Below are positions 8,498 through 17,368 of a stretch of 64,000 nt of DNA, piece after piece. A program made the translations under genes and the position numbers. The first letter of the stretch is position 1; each line of letters begins with the position of its first letter. Under the pieces are notes generated by a model. The model ran no database searches. It was not told the DNA's origin and saw only the letters and a list, made by a program, of their open reading frames with translations. Source of the stretch: Chryseobacterium piperi. Lineage in GTDB: Bacteria; Bacteroidota; Bacteroidia; Flavobacteriales; Weeksellaceae. The stretch spans positions 124,001 to 188,000 of the forward strand of contig NZ_CP023049.2 in the NCBI RefSeq assembly GCF_002285635.2, in the 5' to 3' direction.

Positions 8498-9538
8498 TGC
8501 CATAATTCCGGAGCTATGGTCTTTATAACTTCCCGTAGCAGACGAAAGCACATTGACTTCGTTGTTGAGCTTTAGGATGCCTATAAAAGCAAAAATAAGA
8601 GCTTCCTTATAATCTATGATCTGTTTTTCAGGAATAATAATTTCAGCCTTGGTTTTGGCTTTTATCTTGTCGATAAGATAAGTGTTATAAGTTCCGCCTC
8701 CTGTGAAAAGAATATTTTTAAAATGATTTTCATTGATGACTCTGGAAATTTGCTGGGCAATGTGCTCAGTAAATGTGGCTAAAAGGTCAAGTGTTTCAAC
8801 ATTTTCAAACGAGGGGAATATATTTTCATGGCACCATTCAACACCTAAAGATTTGGGATGGGGCTGTCTGTAAAAATGCAGTGAACTAAGCTTGCTGAGT
8901 AAGTCTTCGTGTATTTTACCTTTTCTAGCCAAGATTCCCTCATGGTCATAATCCATACCGAAGGGCTGAGCCAGTTTATTCAGGATAATATTGACAGGAA
9001 CGATGTCAAATGCTATTCTTTTACTCTCTGTTTTAAAAGAGATATTGGAGAATCCTCCCAGATTGAGACAGGCATCATACTGAGAAAAAAGATATTCGTC
9101 ACCGATAGGAACCAGTGGAGCTCCATTTCCGCCCATGATTATATCCTGCGTTCTGAAATCATAAATAACAGGTATTCCTGTTTCAGATTTAATGGCTCTT
9201 CCGTCTCCGATCTGAAGGCTAAATTTTTTTTGAGGCTGATGAAAGACTGTGTGACCATGAGAGGCAATGACATCAATGTTCTTTAAATGATGAGTGGTCA
9301 TGAAATCATGTACCAGCTTCCCGAGATAAAAGCCATATTCAACATTGAGCTCTAATAATTCTTCCGCAGAAAGGTAAATAGAATTTCTGAGTTTTTCTTC
9401 CCAACTTTTAGGATAAGGAATCGTTTCTGCTTTGATAATTTGAAAATCCCAGGCTTCCTGTTTTTCAAACCTTACAAAACAGATATCTAGACCGTCTAAG
9501 CTGGTGCCTGACATTAAACCCAGAGCATGTAGAATCAT
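8495..9538 (-). CDS. anmK: Anhydro-N-acetylmuramic acid kinase AnmK
   Basis: AnmK phosphorylates and opens 1,6-anhydro-MurNAc recovered from wall turnover to MurNAc-6-phosphate. The start HALGLMSGTSLDGLD is the family signature (phosphate-binding loop). VIASHGHTVFHQP, QIGDG, VIYDFRTQDIIMGGNGAPLVPIGDEYLF, CLNLGGFSNIS and ILFTGGGTYN follow in the expected order. At 347 residues it is slightly short but within the range for Bacteroidota. It lies 10 bp downstream of lptC in the same direction, so the barrel-lptC-anmK genes may be one transcript. Confidence 0.95.
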   Translation of the reverse strand: MILHALGLMSGTSLDGLDICFVRFEKQEAWDFQIIKAETIPYPKSWEEKLRNSIYLSAEELLELNVEYGFYLGKLVHDFMTTHHLKNIDVIASHGHTVFHQPQKKFSLQIGDGRAIKSETGIPVIYDFRTQDIIMGGNGAPLVPIGDEYLFSQYDACLNLGGFSNISFKTESKRIAFDIVPVNIILNKLAQPFGMDYDHEGILARKGKIHEDLLSKLSSLHFYRQPHPKSLGVEWCHENIFPSFENVETLDLLATFTEHIAQQISRVINENHFKNILFTGGGTYNTYLIDKIKAKTKAEIIIPEKQIIDYKEALIFAFIGILKLNNEVNVLSSATGSYKDHSSGIMA

Positions 9539-9548
9539 CGAATGAGAA

Positions 9549-10142
9549 TTATCTTTTAGATTCGGTTAATTGTTTAGTTGTGAAATCCCCGGAACTATTA
9601 AAGAAAGTATATTCGGAGAAATCATCTTTGGCTGTCATTCCATTAGCTCCTACAAGCGTGGAGCCATCTTCCATGGTTACATATACTGTATCTTTGGTAT
9701 AGATACGGTTCTTCCGTTGATCCCAATAGATACTTTGCATGGCAAATCTCTGGCCTTCATTGGTCGTTATTCTTACATTACCTTTCGCTTCATAGAATTT
9801 TTTATATTCGAAAATTCGGGCATATTTGGCGGTAAGTTTTCCAGGAACTTTAGGTTTTTTCTTATCAAAAAACTGGATGTCTATTCCTTTTTTTGCTACC
9901 ACGTATGGACTGTCTATCAATTCGTATTTTTCGATGATAGGAGCAATTGCTTTTAAGGTAATAAACCCTGAATCCCTCTGAACAATATGGGCATTATTGA
10001 TAATTTGTGAAGGAAAATTTTTGCTTTGATTCCCGTTTCTTTTTGTAAGATCCTCTTCACAGGATGTGAGTATAAAAAATATAGCACAACTAAAAAGGCA
10101 TGCTATATATTTTTTATGTGATATGTTCTTGATCAGCTTCAT
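9549..10142 (-). CDS. lptC: LPS export ABC transporter periplasmic protein LptC
   Basis: I start at 10142 (MKLIKNISHKKYIACLFSCA), which gives a lipoprotein signal with lipobox LTSC; the longer frame adds 18 unlikely residues. The mature part has SQIINNAHIVQRDSGFITLKAIAP, VAKKGIDIQFFD, KLTAKYARIFEYKKFYEAKGNV and TNEGQRFAMQSIYWD. These are the LptC/OstA-like repeat strands that pass lipopolysaccharide from LptFGB to LptA. It is 197 residues, usual size. In Bacteroidota LptC is often a lipoprotein rather than a bitopic inner-membrane protein. It begins one base after the barrel gene's stop and precedes anmK. Confidence 0.88.
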   Translation of the reverse strand: MKLIKNISHKKYIACLFSCAIFFILTSCEEDLTKRNGNQSKNFPSQIINNAHIVQRDSGFITLKAIAPIIEKYELIDSPYVVAKKGIDIQFFDKKKPKVPGKLTAKYARIFEYKKFYEAKGNVRITTNEGQRFAMQSIYWDQRKNRIYTKDTVYVTMEDGSTLVGANGMTAKDDFSEYTFFNSSGDFTTKQLTESKR

Positions 10143-10143
10143 T

Positions 10144-11445
10144 CTAGTTATACAGACTCTTTCTGAACCACTTGTCAGCAAAATTAAATCCGACACGAAG
10201 GTTAATGAAATTCTGATTGATCAGGTTGTTTTTAAGAGTTCCTCGTTTCCCAAGCTCAAGTCCAAGCTCGAGTCCGCTCATTCTCGTTATACTGCTGTTT
10301 TTGAATGGAAGCAATACTCCGGCAGAAATACCGAATTTGTTAATGCTGTTATTGGCAATTTTTAAACCACCTCTTTCATAGAAAGCTCCATAACGGTAAA
10401 CTACTCTTGAGAAATAGCTTCTGAAGTTATTGTAGTTAGGCAAATACCAACCTCCGGCAGATATTCTATAGGTATCCTGAAAATCGAAAGTCTTTCCGAA
10501 ATAAGAAATGTTTTCTCCTTTTTTATAATCTAACTGGGTTGATAAGAACCATTGGTTTTCACTTCCGTATCCTACCCCCAATGATGCCTGCATAGGCAAT
10601 AAGTTTTTTGAACTGGTACTCTTTTGCTCAATGATTGTTTCATAAGCTTTGGTATCCACTCCTGAATAAAAGTAAGTACTGTTTGTGTAGTCAGTGTTCA
10701 TATTACTGGTATTCCCGAAAGTAGCAGTTGCACCAATAGTCAGCTTTCTGTCACTACGCGTATTCAAATGCTGGTAGCTTGTTCCTAATGTAAAGTTAAA
10801 GTTTCTGATGCTGTTTTTGGTTTCATACCCATTGATCAGCTCCGAGCTTGGTGCTGAAGGATCAGAAGACGGTAAGTTTGTAAGTTCATTAAGATCAGAA
10901 AGATTTCCAAAATAATAGTTAGCTCTTAAACCTAATGCGAATTCATTACTTACCTTATAGGATACTGCTACCTGAGCTGTATTTAAAGTACCACTGCCTT
11001 TAAAGCGGTTCGTAAATAGGGTTCCGTCTTTACTCGTTTGAGTGTTGACAATATCATAACTCTTTGAGCTGTAAGGCTGGTATGATAATCCCATCTTTAT
11101 TTTAGAAGAGATAGGAAATGCTAACGATATATTGGATAAATACGTAGAATGTTTCGTAGACTTCGTATTGTTATAATTCGTTTTGAAATAGTTGTTTTCG
11201 TTGGTTGCTTCAAGCTTTATACTTGTAAGTTCAAAGTTCGTATTGTTTGCCGGGTTTGCAAAATTGAAATTACTGGTGAAATCACTAATAAAAGCTGTAG
11301 AAATACCACCCATTGAAGCTGTTTCAATCGTATTATCATATTTTACATCTCCGATTCCGTAAGTTGCATATGGTGAATTACTTAAATTCTGTGCATTAAG
11401 GAAATACCCAACAGAAATGAATGATAGTACAAAGATTTTTTTCAT
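10144..11445 (-). CDS. Outer-membrane beta-barrel protein
   Basis: The 433-residue product starts MKKIFVLSFISVGYFLNAQ, a Sec signal peptide. It is followed by SPYATYGIGDVKYDNTIETASMGGISTAF and alternating amphipathic strands ending NLRVGFNFADKWFRKSLYN, with a terminal aromatic typical of barrels. The NSPYSRYGIGD-like opening is shared by a Bacteroidota family, distantly FadL/PorV-like, often found upstream of lptC. It is probably an outer-membrane channel or assembly factor; the substrate is unknown. The gene ends one base before the lptC start, so they are co-transcribed. Confidence 0.75.
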   Translation of the reverse strand: MKKIFVLSFISVGYFLNAQNLSNSPYATYGIGDVKYDNTIETASMGGISTAFISDFTSNFNFANPANNTNFELTSIKLEATNENNYFKTNYNNTKSTKHSTYLSNISLAFPISSKIKMGLSYQPYSSKSYDIVNTQTSKDGTLFTNRFKGSGTLNTAQVAVSYKVSNEFALGLRANYYFGNLSDLNELTNLPSSDPSAPSSELINGYETKNSIRNFNFTLGTSYQHLNTRSDRKLTIGATATFGNTSNMNTDYTNSTYFYSGVDTKAYETIIEQKSTSSKNLLPMQASLGVGYGSENQWFLSTQLDYKKGENISYFGKTFDFQDTYRISAGGWYLPNYNNFRSYFSRVVYRYGAFYERGGLKIANNSINKFGISAGVLLPFKNSSITRMSGLELGLELGKRGTLKNNLINQNFINLRVGFNFADKWFRKSLYN

Positions 11446-11699
11446 TCTTTATTTTTAAAATAATGCGCAAATATCTTAAATATTAATGAACTGTAAAAAT
11501 TTCAAGAGGTTAAAGTTTGTTAAGGGGGCGCATCTTTGAGCCTAAACTGAACTTTTTAGTTATAAAAATTAATAAAAAAGAAGAAACTTACTTTTTTGCC
11601 GATATTTTATGAATCGGATTCACAATATTCACTCATATCAGTTGATGATATGATGTGAGATTCAAGTCGTTTTTATCAACTCTTTTTGATATGAAATAA
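11446..11699. other. Intergenic region, no gene seen
   Basis: It holds the upstream region of the barrel gene and AT-rich spacer. There is no ORF with coding character, and no clear repeat. Confidence 0.4.
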
Positions 11700-11730
11700 A
11701 GAGCCTGCTGCAATCTTTGCAGCAGGCTCT
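11700..11730 (-). terminator. Terminator of the aldehyde dehydrogenase gene
   Basis: A perfect 12-bp stem (AGAGCCTGCTGC and its complement) with a 7-nt loop lies just past the end of the minus-strand gene. On the minus strand it runs into CTTTATTTC. Confidence 0.85.
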
Positions 11731-11737
11731 AATTATT

Positions 11738-13058
11738 TTATTTTACCTGGAGAACAGATCTGCTATGACTGAAAGCATCAAAGCTGAATTTTCCATGATA
11801 TTTCCCCATTCCTGATGTTCCGACTCCTCCAAAAGGTAAATAGTGAGAGCCTACGTGAATGATCGTACTGTTGATTTCAGCATCACCGCTGGTAGTTCGG
11901 TTCAAAACATCATCAGCAAATGCCTGGCTTTCGGAAAAGACATACAATGCTAATGGTTTGGGACGGTTATTGATTTCTTCCAAAGCATCATCAATATCCG
12001 TGTACGTCAGGATAGGTAATATAGGTCCGAAGATTTCCTGCTGCATAACCTGGTCATCCCACGTTACATGATCCATTAAAGTAGCTTCAAAATAACGCTT
12101 GGCCATATCGTATTGTCCTCCATAAATTACCTTTTCCGGGGCTGCTTCTAAATAGCTTGCCAGGTGTTTGATTTGTCCGGGATTGACAATTTTTCCGATT
12201 TTTCCAAGTGACCCGTTAGGATAAGTAGTCTTCAAATAGGCTATAAATTTGCTGATGAAAGCTTCTTTTACCGATTCATGGATATAAATATAATCCGGAG
12301 CTACACAAGTTTGTCCGCAGTTAATCCACTTTTCCGTAAGATATTCTTTCTACTGCTTTATCAAGATCTGCATCTTTATGGACAATGGTTGGAGATTTAC
12401 CACCTAATTCCAAGGTAAGGGGGATCAATTGCTCAGCTGCAGCTTTCATAACTATTTTTCCTACATTCGGGCTTCCTGTAAAAAATATATAATCAAAAGG
12501 GAGGCTGAGTAAGAGAGTGTTTTCTTCTATAGCACCCTGAAATACCTTTACATAAGCTTCATCAAAAGCTTCATAAACAATATTCTCAATTACTTTTGCT
12601 ACATGAGGCGTGTTTTCAGAAGGTTTAATAATAGCTGTATTTCCTGAGATCAATGCGCCGATCAGAGGACTAAATGTCAACTGAACAGGGTAGTTGAAAG
12701 GGCCTATGATATAATTGACACCATAGGGTTCATAGATTATTTTGCTGATAACTTTTGCTCCTGACGGATGTGGTTTTGATTCCACCAGCGTAGGTTTTGC
12801 CCATTCGTCAATATTCTCAAGAAGATAATCCAGTTCACTCAGGACAATTTGTATTTCTACATATTCGGCTTCTTTTCGGCTTTTACCCAGATCGATGTCT
12901 AAAGCTTCGCAAAGAGCATCCGTATGGGATACAAATACTTCACGGAATTTACGCAACTGCATTTTTCTGAAGTCAATCTCTTTCGTCTGATTCGTTTTGA
13001 AAAATGCTTTTTGCTTTTCAAATACCGTTTTGATGTTTTGTTGTGATTCTGGTGTCAT
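11738..13058 (-). pseudogene. Aldehyde dehydrogenase (ALDH3-like), single-base frameshift
   Basis: The N-terminal frame (13058-12321) contains NYIIGPFNYPVQLTFSPLIG, IKPSENTPHVAKV, FFTGSPNVGKIVM and the catalytic-Glu motif TLELGGKSPTIV. It runs into VERISYGKVD and a stop. Dropping one A from the AAAA run (plus-strand TTTT at 12330-12333) continues the reading as YGKWINCGQTCVAPDYIYI, including the catalytic Cys, into the C-terminal frame (12235-11738) with EIFGPILPIL and LPFGGVGTSGMGKYHG. The repaired product would be 439 residues, normal for class-3-like dehydrogenases. Everything else is intact, so a recent mutation or sequencing error is likely. Confidence 0.88.
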
Positions 13059-13161
13059 TTTTTGGTTGTTATATTAGATCTTAGCCTTAAACCTCTGTAG
13101 GGATTTTTATCTAAAATATTGATTTTTAATGAATATCAGTCAATGTATTTCAGGATTGGCC

Positions 13162-13590
13162 TTAAGATTCCGTATTGCTTACGGTCAGCTTTACTTCCAT
13201 ATTTCCTCTGGTTGCATTAGAATATGGACAAATTTGATGTGCTTTTTCTACCAAAGTATTGGCTTCTTCTATACTTACCCCTGGTACATTAGCATGCAGC
13301 TCTGCTGCAAGACCGAAGCCACCATTGTCCAGCTGCCCAATACTTACTTTAGCTGTAACGGAAGTTTCGCCGGTTTTAATTTTACTTTGTTTAATTACCA
13401 AATTCAATGCGCTGTCGAAACAAGCAGAATATCCTGCTGCAAAAAGCATTTCAGGATTGGCATAGTCATCATTGGATCCGCCTAATCCTTTGGGCATCCT
13501 TACCTCAAGGCTCAACACCCCGTTTTCACTTTCTACATGTCCGTTTCTTCCACCTGTGGCTGTAGCGCCGATACTATACAATGTTTTCAT
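13162..13590 (-). CDS. ohr: Organic hydroperoxide resistance protein Ohr
   Basis: This OsmC/Ohr-superfamily thiol peroxidase reduces organic and fatty-acid hydroperoxides, with lipoyl proteins as reductant. Both redox cysteines are present: C57 in AAGYSACFDSAL and C121 in HQICPYSNATRGN, the Ohr rather than OsmC arrangement. The start MKTLYSIGATATGGRNG is canonical and the length of 142 is exact for the family. It has a -7 element and a palindrome upstream, as expected for control by a MarR-type OhrR, but no ohrR is visible nearby. Confidence 0.96.
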   Translation of the reverse strand: MKTLYSIGATATGGRNGHVESENGVLSLEVRMPKGLGGSNDDYANPEMLFAAGYSACFDSALNLVIKQSKIKTGETSVTAKVSIGQLDNGGFGLAAELHANVPGVSIEEANTLVEKAHQICPYSNATRGNMEVKLTVSNTES

Positions 13591-13622
13591 AATGCGTGTA
13601 TTTGTTTAATAAAATTGTGTTG

Positions 13623-13630
13623 CAAATGTA
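13623..13630 (-). promoter_or_regulatory. -7 promoter element of ohr
   Basis: On the minus strand this reads TACATTTG, 32 nt before the ohr ATG, with the palindrome at 13638-13663 directly upstream. Confidence 0.7.
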
Positions 13631-13637
13631 TTGTTAA

Positions 13638-13663
13638 AAATTAAATTGCACACAATTTAATTT
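13638..13663. promoter_or_regulatory. Palindromic operator, probable MarR/OhrR site
   Basis: Two perfect 11-bp arms (AAATTAAATTG and complement) are separated by 4 bp. The site covers the region just upstream of the ohr -7 element, where a repressor would block polymerase. ACAATTnAATT-type palindromes are the known OhrR operator class. Confidence 0.7.
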
Positions 13664-13870
13664 TAGTATTCTTCAAAATAGGTTATTGATGTAGACTATG
13701 ATTGATTAAGATAGTGATTTTTTTAAAACTATCTGAGCTGATTAACGAATACTAAGTATAAAGAATTTTTTCTGAAGACAGTACAGTCATAGGTTTTAAA
13801 ACCTAAGATGTTTTATTCACAATTACTTTTTACTTAGTATTGGTATGCGAGTTTTATCATTTTTATATAA

Positions 13871-13905
13871 GAAAACAGCAAAATTTAATTAATTTTGCTG
13901 TTTTC
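13871..13905. repeat. Perfect 35-nt inverted repeat just before holB
   Basis: 15-bp perfect arms (GAAAACAGCAAAATT and complement) with a 5-nt loop end 7 nt before the holB ATG. The 3' arm is followed by a short T-rich tract. It could be a terminator, an operator, or an RNA hairpin controlling holB initiation. Confidence 0.7.
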
Positions 13906-13912
13906 TTATTAT

Positions 13913-15031
13913 ATGAATTGGGAGAACATTGCCGGACAAGAGAACCTGAAAAAACTTCTTAGAGACAGTATTGCTGAAAATAGAGTCAGCCATGCCCAGC
14001 TTTTCATCGGAAAAGAAGGATATGGAACCTTGCCCATGGCTTTAGCTTATGCCAAAGAAATTTTGCAGAAGGAAAATGAGCATGCCGCTTCGAAAGTAGA
14101 GCATTTAAACCATCTGGACTTACACTTCAGTTTTCCGGTTTATACGGACAATAAAAACTCTTTGAGTAAAAATAAATTTGAAGAATTCAGGGAGATGATT
14201 ATCTCTTCCCCTTATGCAAGCTATGATGACTGGACGGCTTTCTTAGATTCTGAAAATAAGCAGCTTTTTATTTCTGCCGATGAAGTGGATGATCAAAACC
14301 AGAAATTCTCTCTTAAAAGTTTTGAAGGAGGAACTAAAATTCTGATTGTCTGGAGAGCTGATAAAATGAATATTGCAGCATCTAATAAATTCCTGAAATT
14401 TTTAGAAGAACCTCCGGCGAAAACGATTATTCTTCTCACTGCAGAAACGACAGATGATATTTTGCCTACCATACTTTCCAGAACACAGATGGTAGAGGTT
14501 CCAAGAATTAATGATACCGATGTCCAGGAGTACCTGATGAAGAATTTTTCTGTTTCGGAAGATCAGTGCAGAGAAATTGTTCATGAAGCTCAAGGCGATC
14601 TTAATGATGCCATTAAGCTGTTAAATTCCGGAAATAAAAACGAAGAATTTGAAAGGCTTTTTATCCAATGGGTAAGGGATGCATTCCAGGTAAAAAAGAG
14701 ACCCGAATTCCTTAAAAATATTATTCTTTGGGCAAGAGAGATTGCAGGCTGGAACAGAGAAAAGCAAAAAAACTTTCTCAACTATTGTTCTGAAATATTC
14801 AGACTAGCATTACTTCAGAATTACCAATCAGAAAGTTTGGTTTATAAAAAGATTGATGCCAATGGCTTTAACTGGGTAGGGTTTTCTAAATTTATCAGCG
14901 GGGCCAATATTGAAAGTATTCTGGAAGAAATCAGCACAGCTGATTTACACTTAACCCGAAATGGGAATCCTAAGATTATCTGGACCGATTTAGGAATTAA
15001 ACTGTCAAGATTTATTCATAAGACAACATAG
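13913..15031 (+). CDS. holB: DNA polymerase III subunit delta-prime
   Basis: The start at 13913 gives MNWENIAGQENLKKLLRDSI, aligned with clamp-loader AAA+ proteins; an in-frame ATG 18 nt upstream lies in the hairpin. SHAQLFIGKEGYGTLPMALAYAKEIL is the degenerate P-loop region (delta-prime does not hydrolyse ATP). KILIVWRADKMNIAASNKFLKFLEEPPAKTIILLTAE and DDILPTILSRTQMVEVP match the delta-prime/DnaX core, with SRT where DnaX has SRC. The zinc module is absent, as in Flavobacteria. Length is 372 residues. A terminator follows at 15089. Confidence 0.88.
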   Translation: MNWENIAGQENLKKLLRDSIAENRVSHAQLFIGKEGYGTLPMALAYAKEILQKENEHAASKVEHLNHLDLHFSFPVYTDNKNSLSKNKFEEFREMIISSPYASYDDWTAFLDSENKQLFISADEVDDQNQKFSLKSFEGGTKILIVWRADKMNIAASNKFLKFLEEPPAKTIILLTAETTDDILPTILSRTQMVEVPRINDTDVQEYLMKNFSVSEDQCREIVHEAQGDLNDAIKLLNSGNKNEEFERLFIQWVRDAFQVKKRPEFLKNIILWAREIAGWNREKQKNFLNYCSEIFRLALLQNYQSESLVYKKIDANGFNWVGFSKFISGANIESILEEISTADLHLTRNGNPKIIWTDLGIKLSRFIHKTT

Positions 15032-15088
15032 TACACAGATAACATATTTTGGTCAGGTTTCAACACCAGGACAAATGATACCATACAA

Positions 15089-15117
15089 AAAGACTCCGAT
15101 ATTTCGGGGTCTTTTTT
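15089..15117 (+). terminator. Terminator after holB
   Basis: AAAGAC-T-CCG pairs with CGG-G-GTCTTT around a 6-nt loop, followed by T6. Confidence 0.8.
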
Positions 15118-15366
15118 ATTGTATTATGGACCTGTCTGGAAGCTATTTGTAAATATTTTTCGTTGATTGTAGTTTTTATCCTGAAAAATATTTTTAATGC
15201 TTTAAAAATTTGAAATGACTGAATTTTGATTAAATAAAATTAACTAATAAATTAAAGTAGGTTTAATTTTAAAATCGATTAATCAAATTTAATATTTTTA
15301 TTTAGCTAAAATGTATTAATTTACAGTGAGTTATATTAACCGATATTAAAAAGATATTAAATAATC
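15118..15366. other. AT-rich upstream region of the efflux operon
   Basis: No gene is seen in this region. It is strongly AT-rich and leads into the operator and promoter of the TetR gene. Confidence 0.4.
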
Positions 15367-15382
15367 AATCAATCGTTTGATT
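15367..15382. promoter_or_regulatory. Candidate TetR operator
   Basis: AATCAA and TTGATT arms with a 4-nt spacer form a 16-bp palindrome. It lies 16 bp upstream of the -7 element, between the expected -33 and -7 boxes, suiting autorepression by the TetR gene downstream. Confidence 0.5.
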
Positions 15383-15398
15383 TTATGAAAATCTTGTG

Positions 15399-15406
15399 TA
15401 AATTTG
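15399..15406 (+). promoter_or_regulatory. -7 promoter element of the efflux operon
   Basis: TAAATTTG, 23 nt before the ATG at 15430. Confidence 0.65.
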
Positions 15407-15429
15407 CGCCCTGAAAAAATACCAATGAT

Positions 15430-16056
15430 ATGATTTCAAAAGAAGAAAATATATTATTCGCCGCTGAAAAGCTTTTTGCTGAAAAAGGTTTTGACGGGAC
15501 TTCTACCAGAGAAATTTCCAAGGCGGCCAATGTCAATATTTCTATGATTTCCTACTATTTCGGCTCAAAGGAAAAATTATACGAGAAACTGGTGGAGTAC
15601 AGAATGAACGAAGGCCAGTTTTTTTCAAAAGATATTCTGGAAAGAACAGATATCAACGAATGGCAGAAGATAGAAAAAATCGTAGATCAGTTTTCAGCAA
15701 GGGTAAAAGATCATAAATGTTTTTACAGAATTATGCAAAGGGAACAGCTGCATGCAGAAAACCCTCAGATTGTAGAATTTCTCAAACAAACAAAAATGGG
15801 ATTTATTTCGATGTATTCCCAGGTGCTGGAAAGCGGGCTTAAAAAAGGAATTTTTACTAAAAATCCAGCTATTTATTTATTACATGCTACCATAAGCGGA
15901 ACCTTGTTTTATGCATCGAACGCTAAAGAAATGTATAAGGAATTCCTGAATAACAATGAAGATGAAGATGCTTTTGATGAGAAATATTACGCGGAACTTA
16001 ATAAACATATAAAACATATACTAAAAGACCTTTTGGGTTATGAAGAGAATAAATAA
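15430..16056 (+). CDS. TetR/AcrR family transcriptional regulator
   Basis: The N-terminal HTH runs over residues 5-47: ILFAAEKLFAEKGFDGTSTREISKAANVNISMISYYFGSKEKL in two pieces, a near-consensus TetR DNA-binding domain. The C-terminal ligand domain is helical and has no recognisable ligand signature. It is 208 residues. It is the first gene of the TolC-EmrA-EmrB operon and overlaps the TolC start by 17 nt, so it is translationally coupled and most likely represses its own operon until an effluxed compound binds. Confidence 0.92.
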   Translation: MISKEENILFAAEKLFAEKGFDGTSTREISKAANVNISMISYYFGSKEKLYEKLVEYRMNEGQFFSKDILERTDINEWQKIEKIVDQFSARVKDHKCFYRIMQREQLHAENPQIVEFLKQTKMGFISMYSQVLESGLKKGIFTKNPAIYLLHATISGTLFYASNAKEMYKEFLNNNEDEDAFDEKYYAELNKHIKHILKDLLGYEENK

Positions 16057-17353
16057 TTCAGTTATTGCGCTTTCTCTATTAGTGGGAATTGCAAACGCAA
16101 ATGCTCAGGAGAAAAAACAACTCAGCCTCGATGAAGCTGTACAGTTGGGAATCCAAAACAGCAAGAGCCTCAAGATCGACGCAGCCAAAATAGAAGAGGC
16201 TACAGCAGATCTTCTGGAAGCGAAGAATAAACAACTTCCGGAGCTGAAAGTTTCAGGAAGTTATATGTACCTTCCTATAAAGCCTACCATTGATTTGAAA
16301 ATCCCGGGAGTATCCTCAGCAGGTGGTCCGGAAGTTCATCAGGTTCTTTACGGTTCAGCTAATCTGAGTGTACCGATTTACAGTGGTGGCAGAATAAAGT
16401 ATGGAATTGAGTCGGCCAAATACCTGGTGGAAGCCTCAAAATTAAATACGGAAAATGATAAGATAGCTATTGCCTACAATATTGCACAGGCTTATAACAA
16501 CCTGTTTAAAGCCAATCAGTCTATCAAAGTACTTGAAGAGAATCTTACTGCTTCTGAAAAGAGAGATGAAACGTTCCTGAAAATGGAAAACAATGGCTTG
16601 ATTGCAAGAAATGACAGGTTAAAGGCTAACCTTCAGACTTCGAATATCGAGCTTCAGCTATTGGATGCTAAAAACAACTACAGTATTGCCAATATCAATA
16701 TGGATTTGTTATTAGGTCTTCCAGAAAAGACAGAAATAGAGGTAGATCAAAACTATATTGAAGAAGGAGATGAAGTAAAGCTTGTTGATTACTATGTGAA
16801 TGAAGCCAGAGAAAACCGTAAGGATTTAAAGGCATTGGCACAGCAAAGAAAAGCTGCAGAAATGGGATCAAAAGCTGCCAAAGCAGAAAATCTTCCGTCA
16901 ATAGCATTTACAGGAGGATATATAGCAGCAGATATTCCTAAATTCCTTACGATATACAATGCAGTCAATGTAGGAGTAGGGGTTTCTTATAACCTATCCA
17001 ATCTGTGGAAAGAGAACTCATCTTTGAAGCAGTCTAAAGCAAGAGAACAACAGCTTGCTGCAACGAACGAACTATTAAACGATAATATTAAGCTTGATGT
17101 TAACAGAGAGTACCAAAATACCAATTACTCTAAGCAGAGAATTGCTGTTTTTGAGAAATCAGCTGAACAAGCTAACGAAAACTATAGAATAACTAAAAAC
17201 AAGTTTGATAATGGTTTAGCGACTATGACAGAACTTCTGGATGCAGACGCGGCTCAGATTTCAGCCAATGTTGGAGTAATTAATGCAAAAGCAGATGCTG
17301 CATTGGCTTACAGAAAACTATTACAAACTACAGGAACTTTAACAATTAAATAA
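16040..17353 (+). CDS. TolC family outer-membrane efflux protein
   Basis: MKRINNSVIALSLLVGIANANAQ is a signal peptide. QLSLDEAVQLGIQNSKSLKIDAAKIEEA and YNIAQAYNNLFKANQSIKVL are the helical-barrel repeats, and LSVPIYSGGRIKYGIESAKY and SYNLSNLWKENSSLKQSKAREQQL are the two beta-hairpin/coiled-coil entries. The end FDNGLATMTELLDADAAQI is characteristic. It is 437 residues, full length. It forms the outer-membrane duct for the EmrA/EmrB-like partners encoded downstream, from which it is separated by 15 bp. Confidence 0.94.
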   Translation: MKRINNSVIALSLLVGIANANAQEKKQLSLDEAVQLGIQNSKSLKIDAAKIEEATADLLEAKNKQLPELKVSGSYMYLPIKPTIDLKIPGVSSAGGPEVHQVLYGSANLSVPIYSGGRIKYGIESAKYLVEASKLNTENDKIAIAYNIAQAYNNLFKANQSIKVLEENLTASEKRDETFLKMENNGLIARNDRLKANLQTSNIELQLLDAKNNYSIANINMDLLLGLPEKTEIEVDQNYIEEGDEVKLVDYYVNEARENRKDLKALAQQRKAAEMGSKAAKAENLPSIAFTGGYIAADIPKFLTIYNAVNVGVGVSYNLSNLWKENSSLKQSKAREQQLAATNELLNDNIKLDVNREYQNTNYSKQRIAVFEKSAEQANENYRITKNKFDNGLATMTELLDADAAQISANVGVINAKADAALAYRKLLQTTGTLTIK

Positions 17354-17368
17354 AAGAATAATACCACA

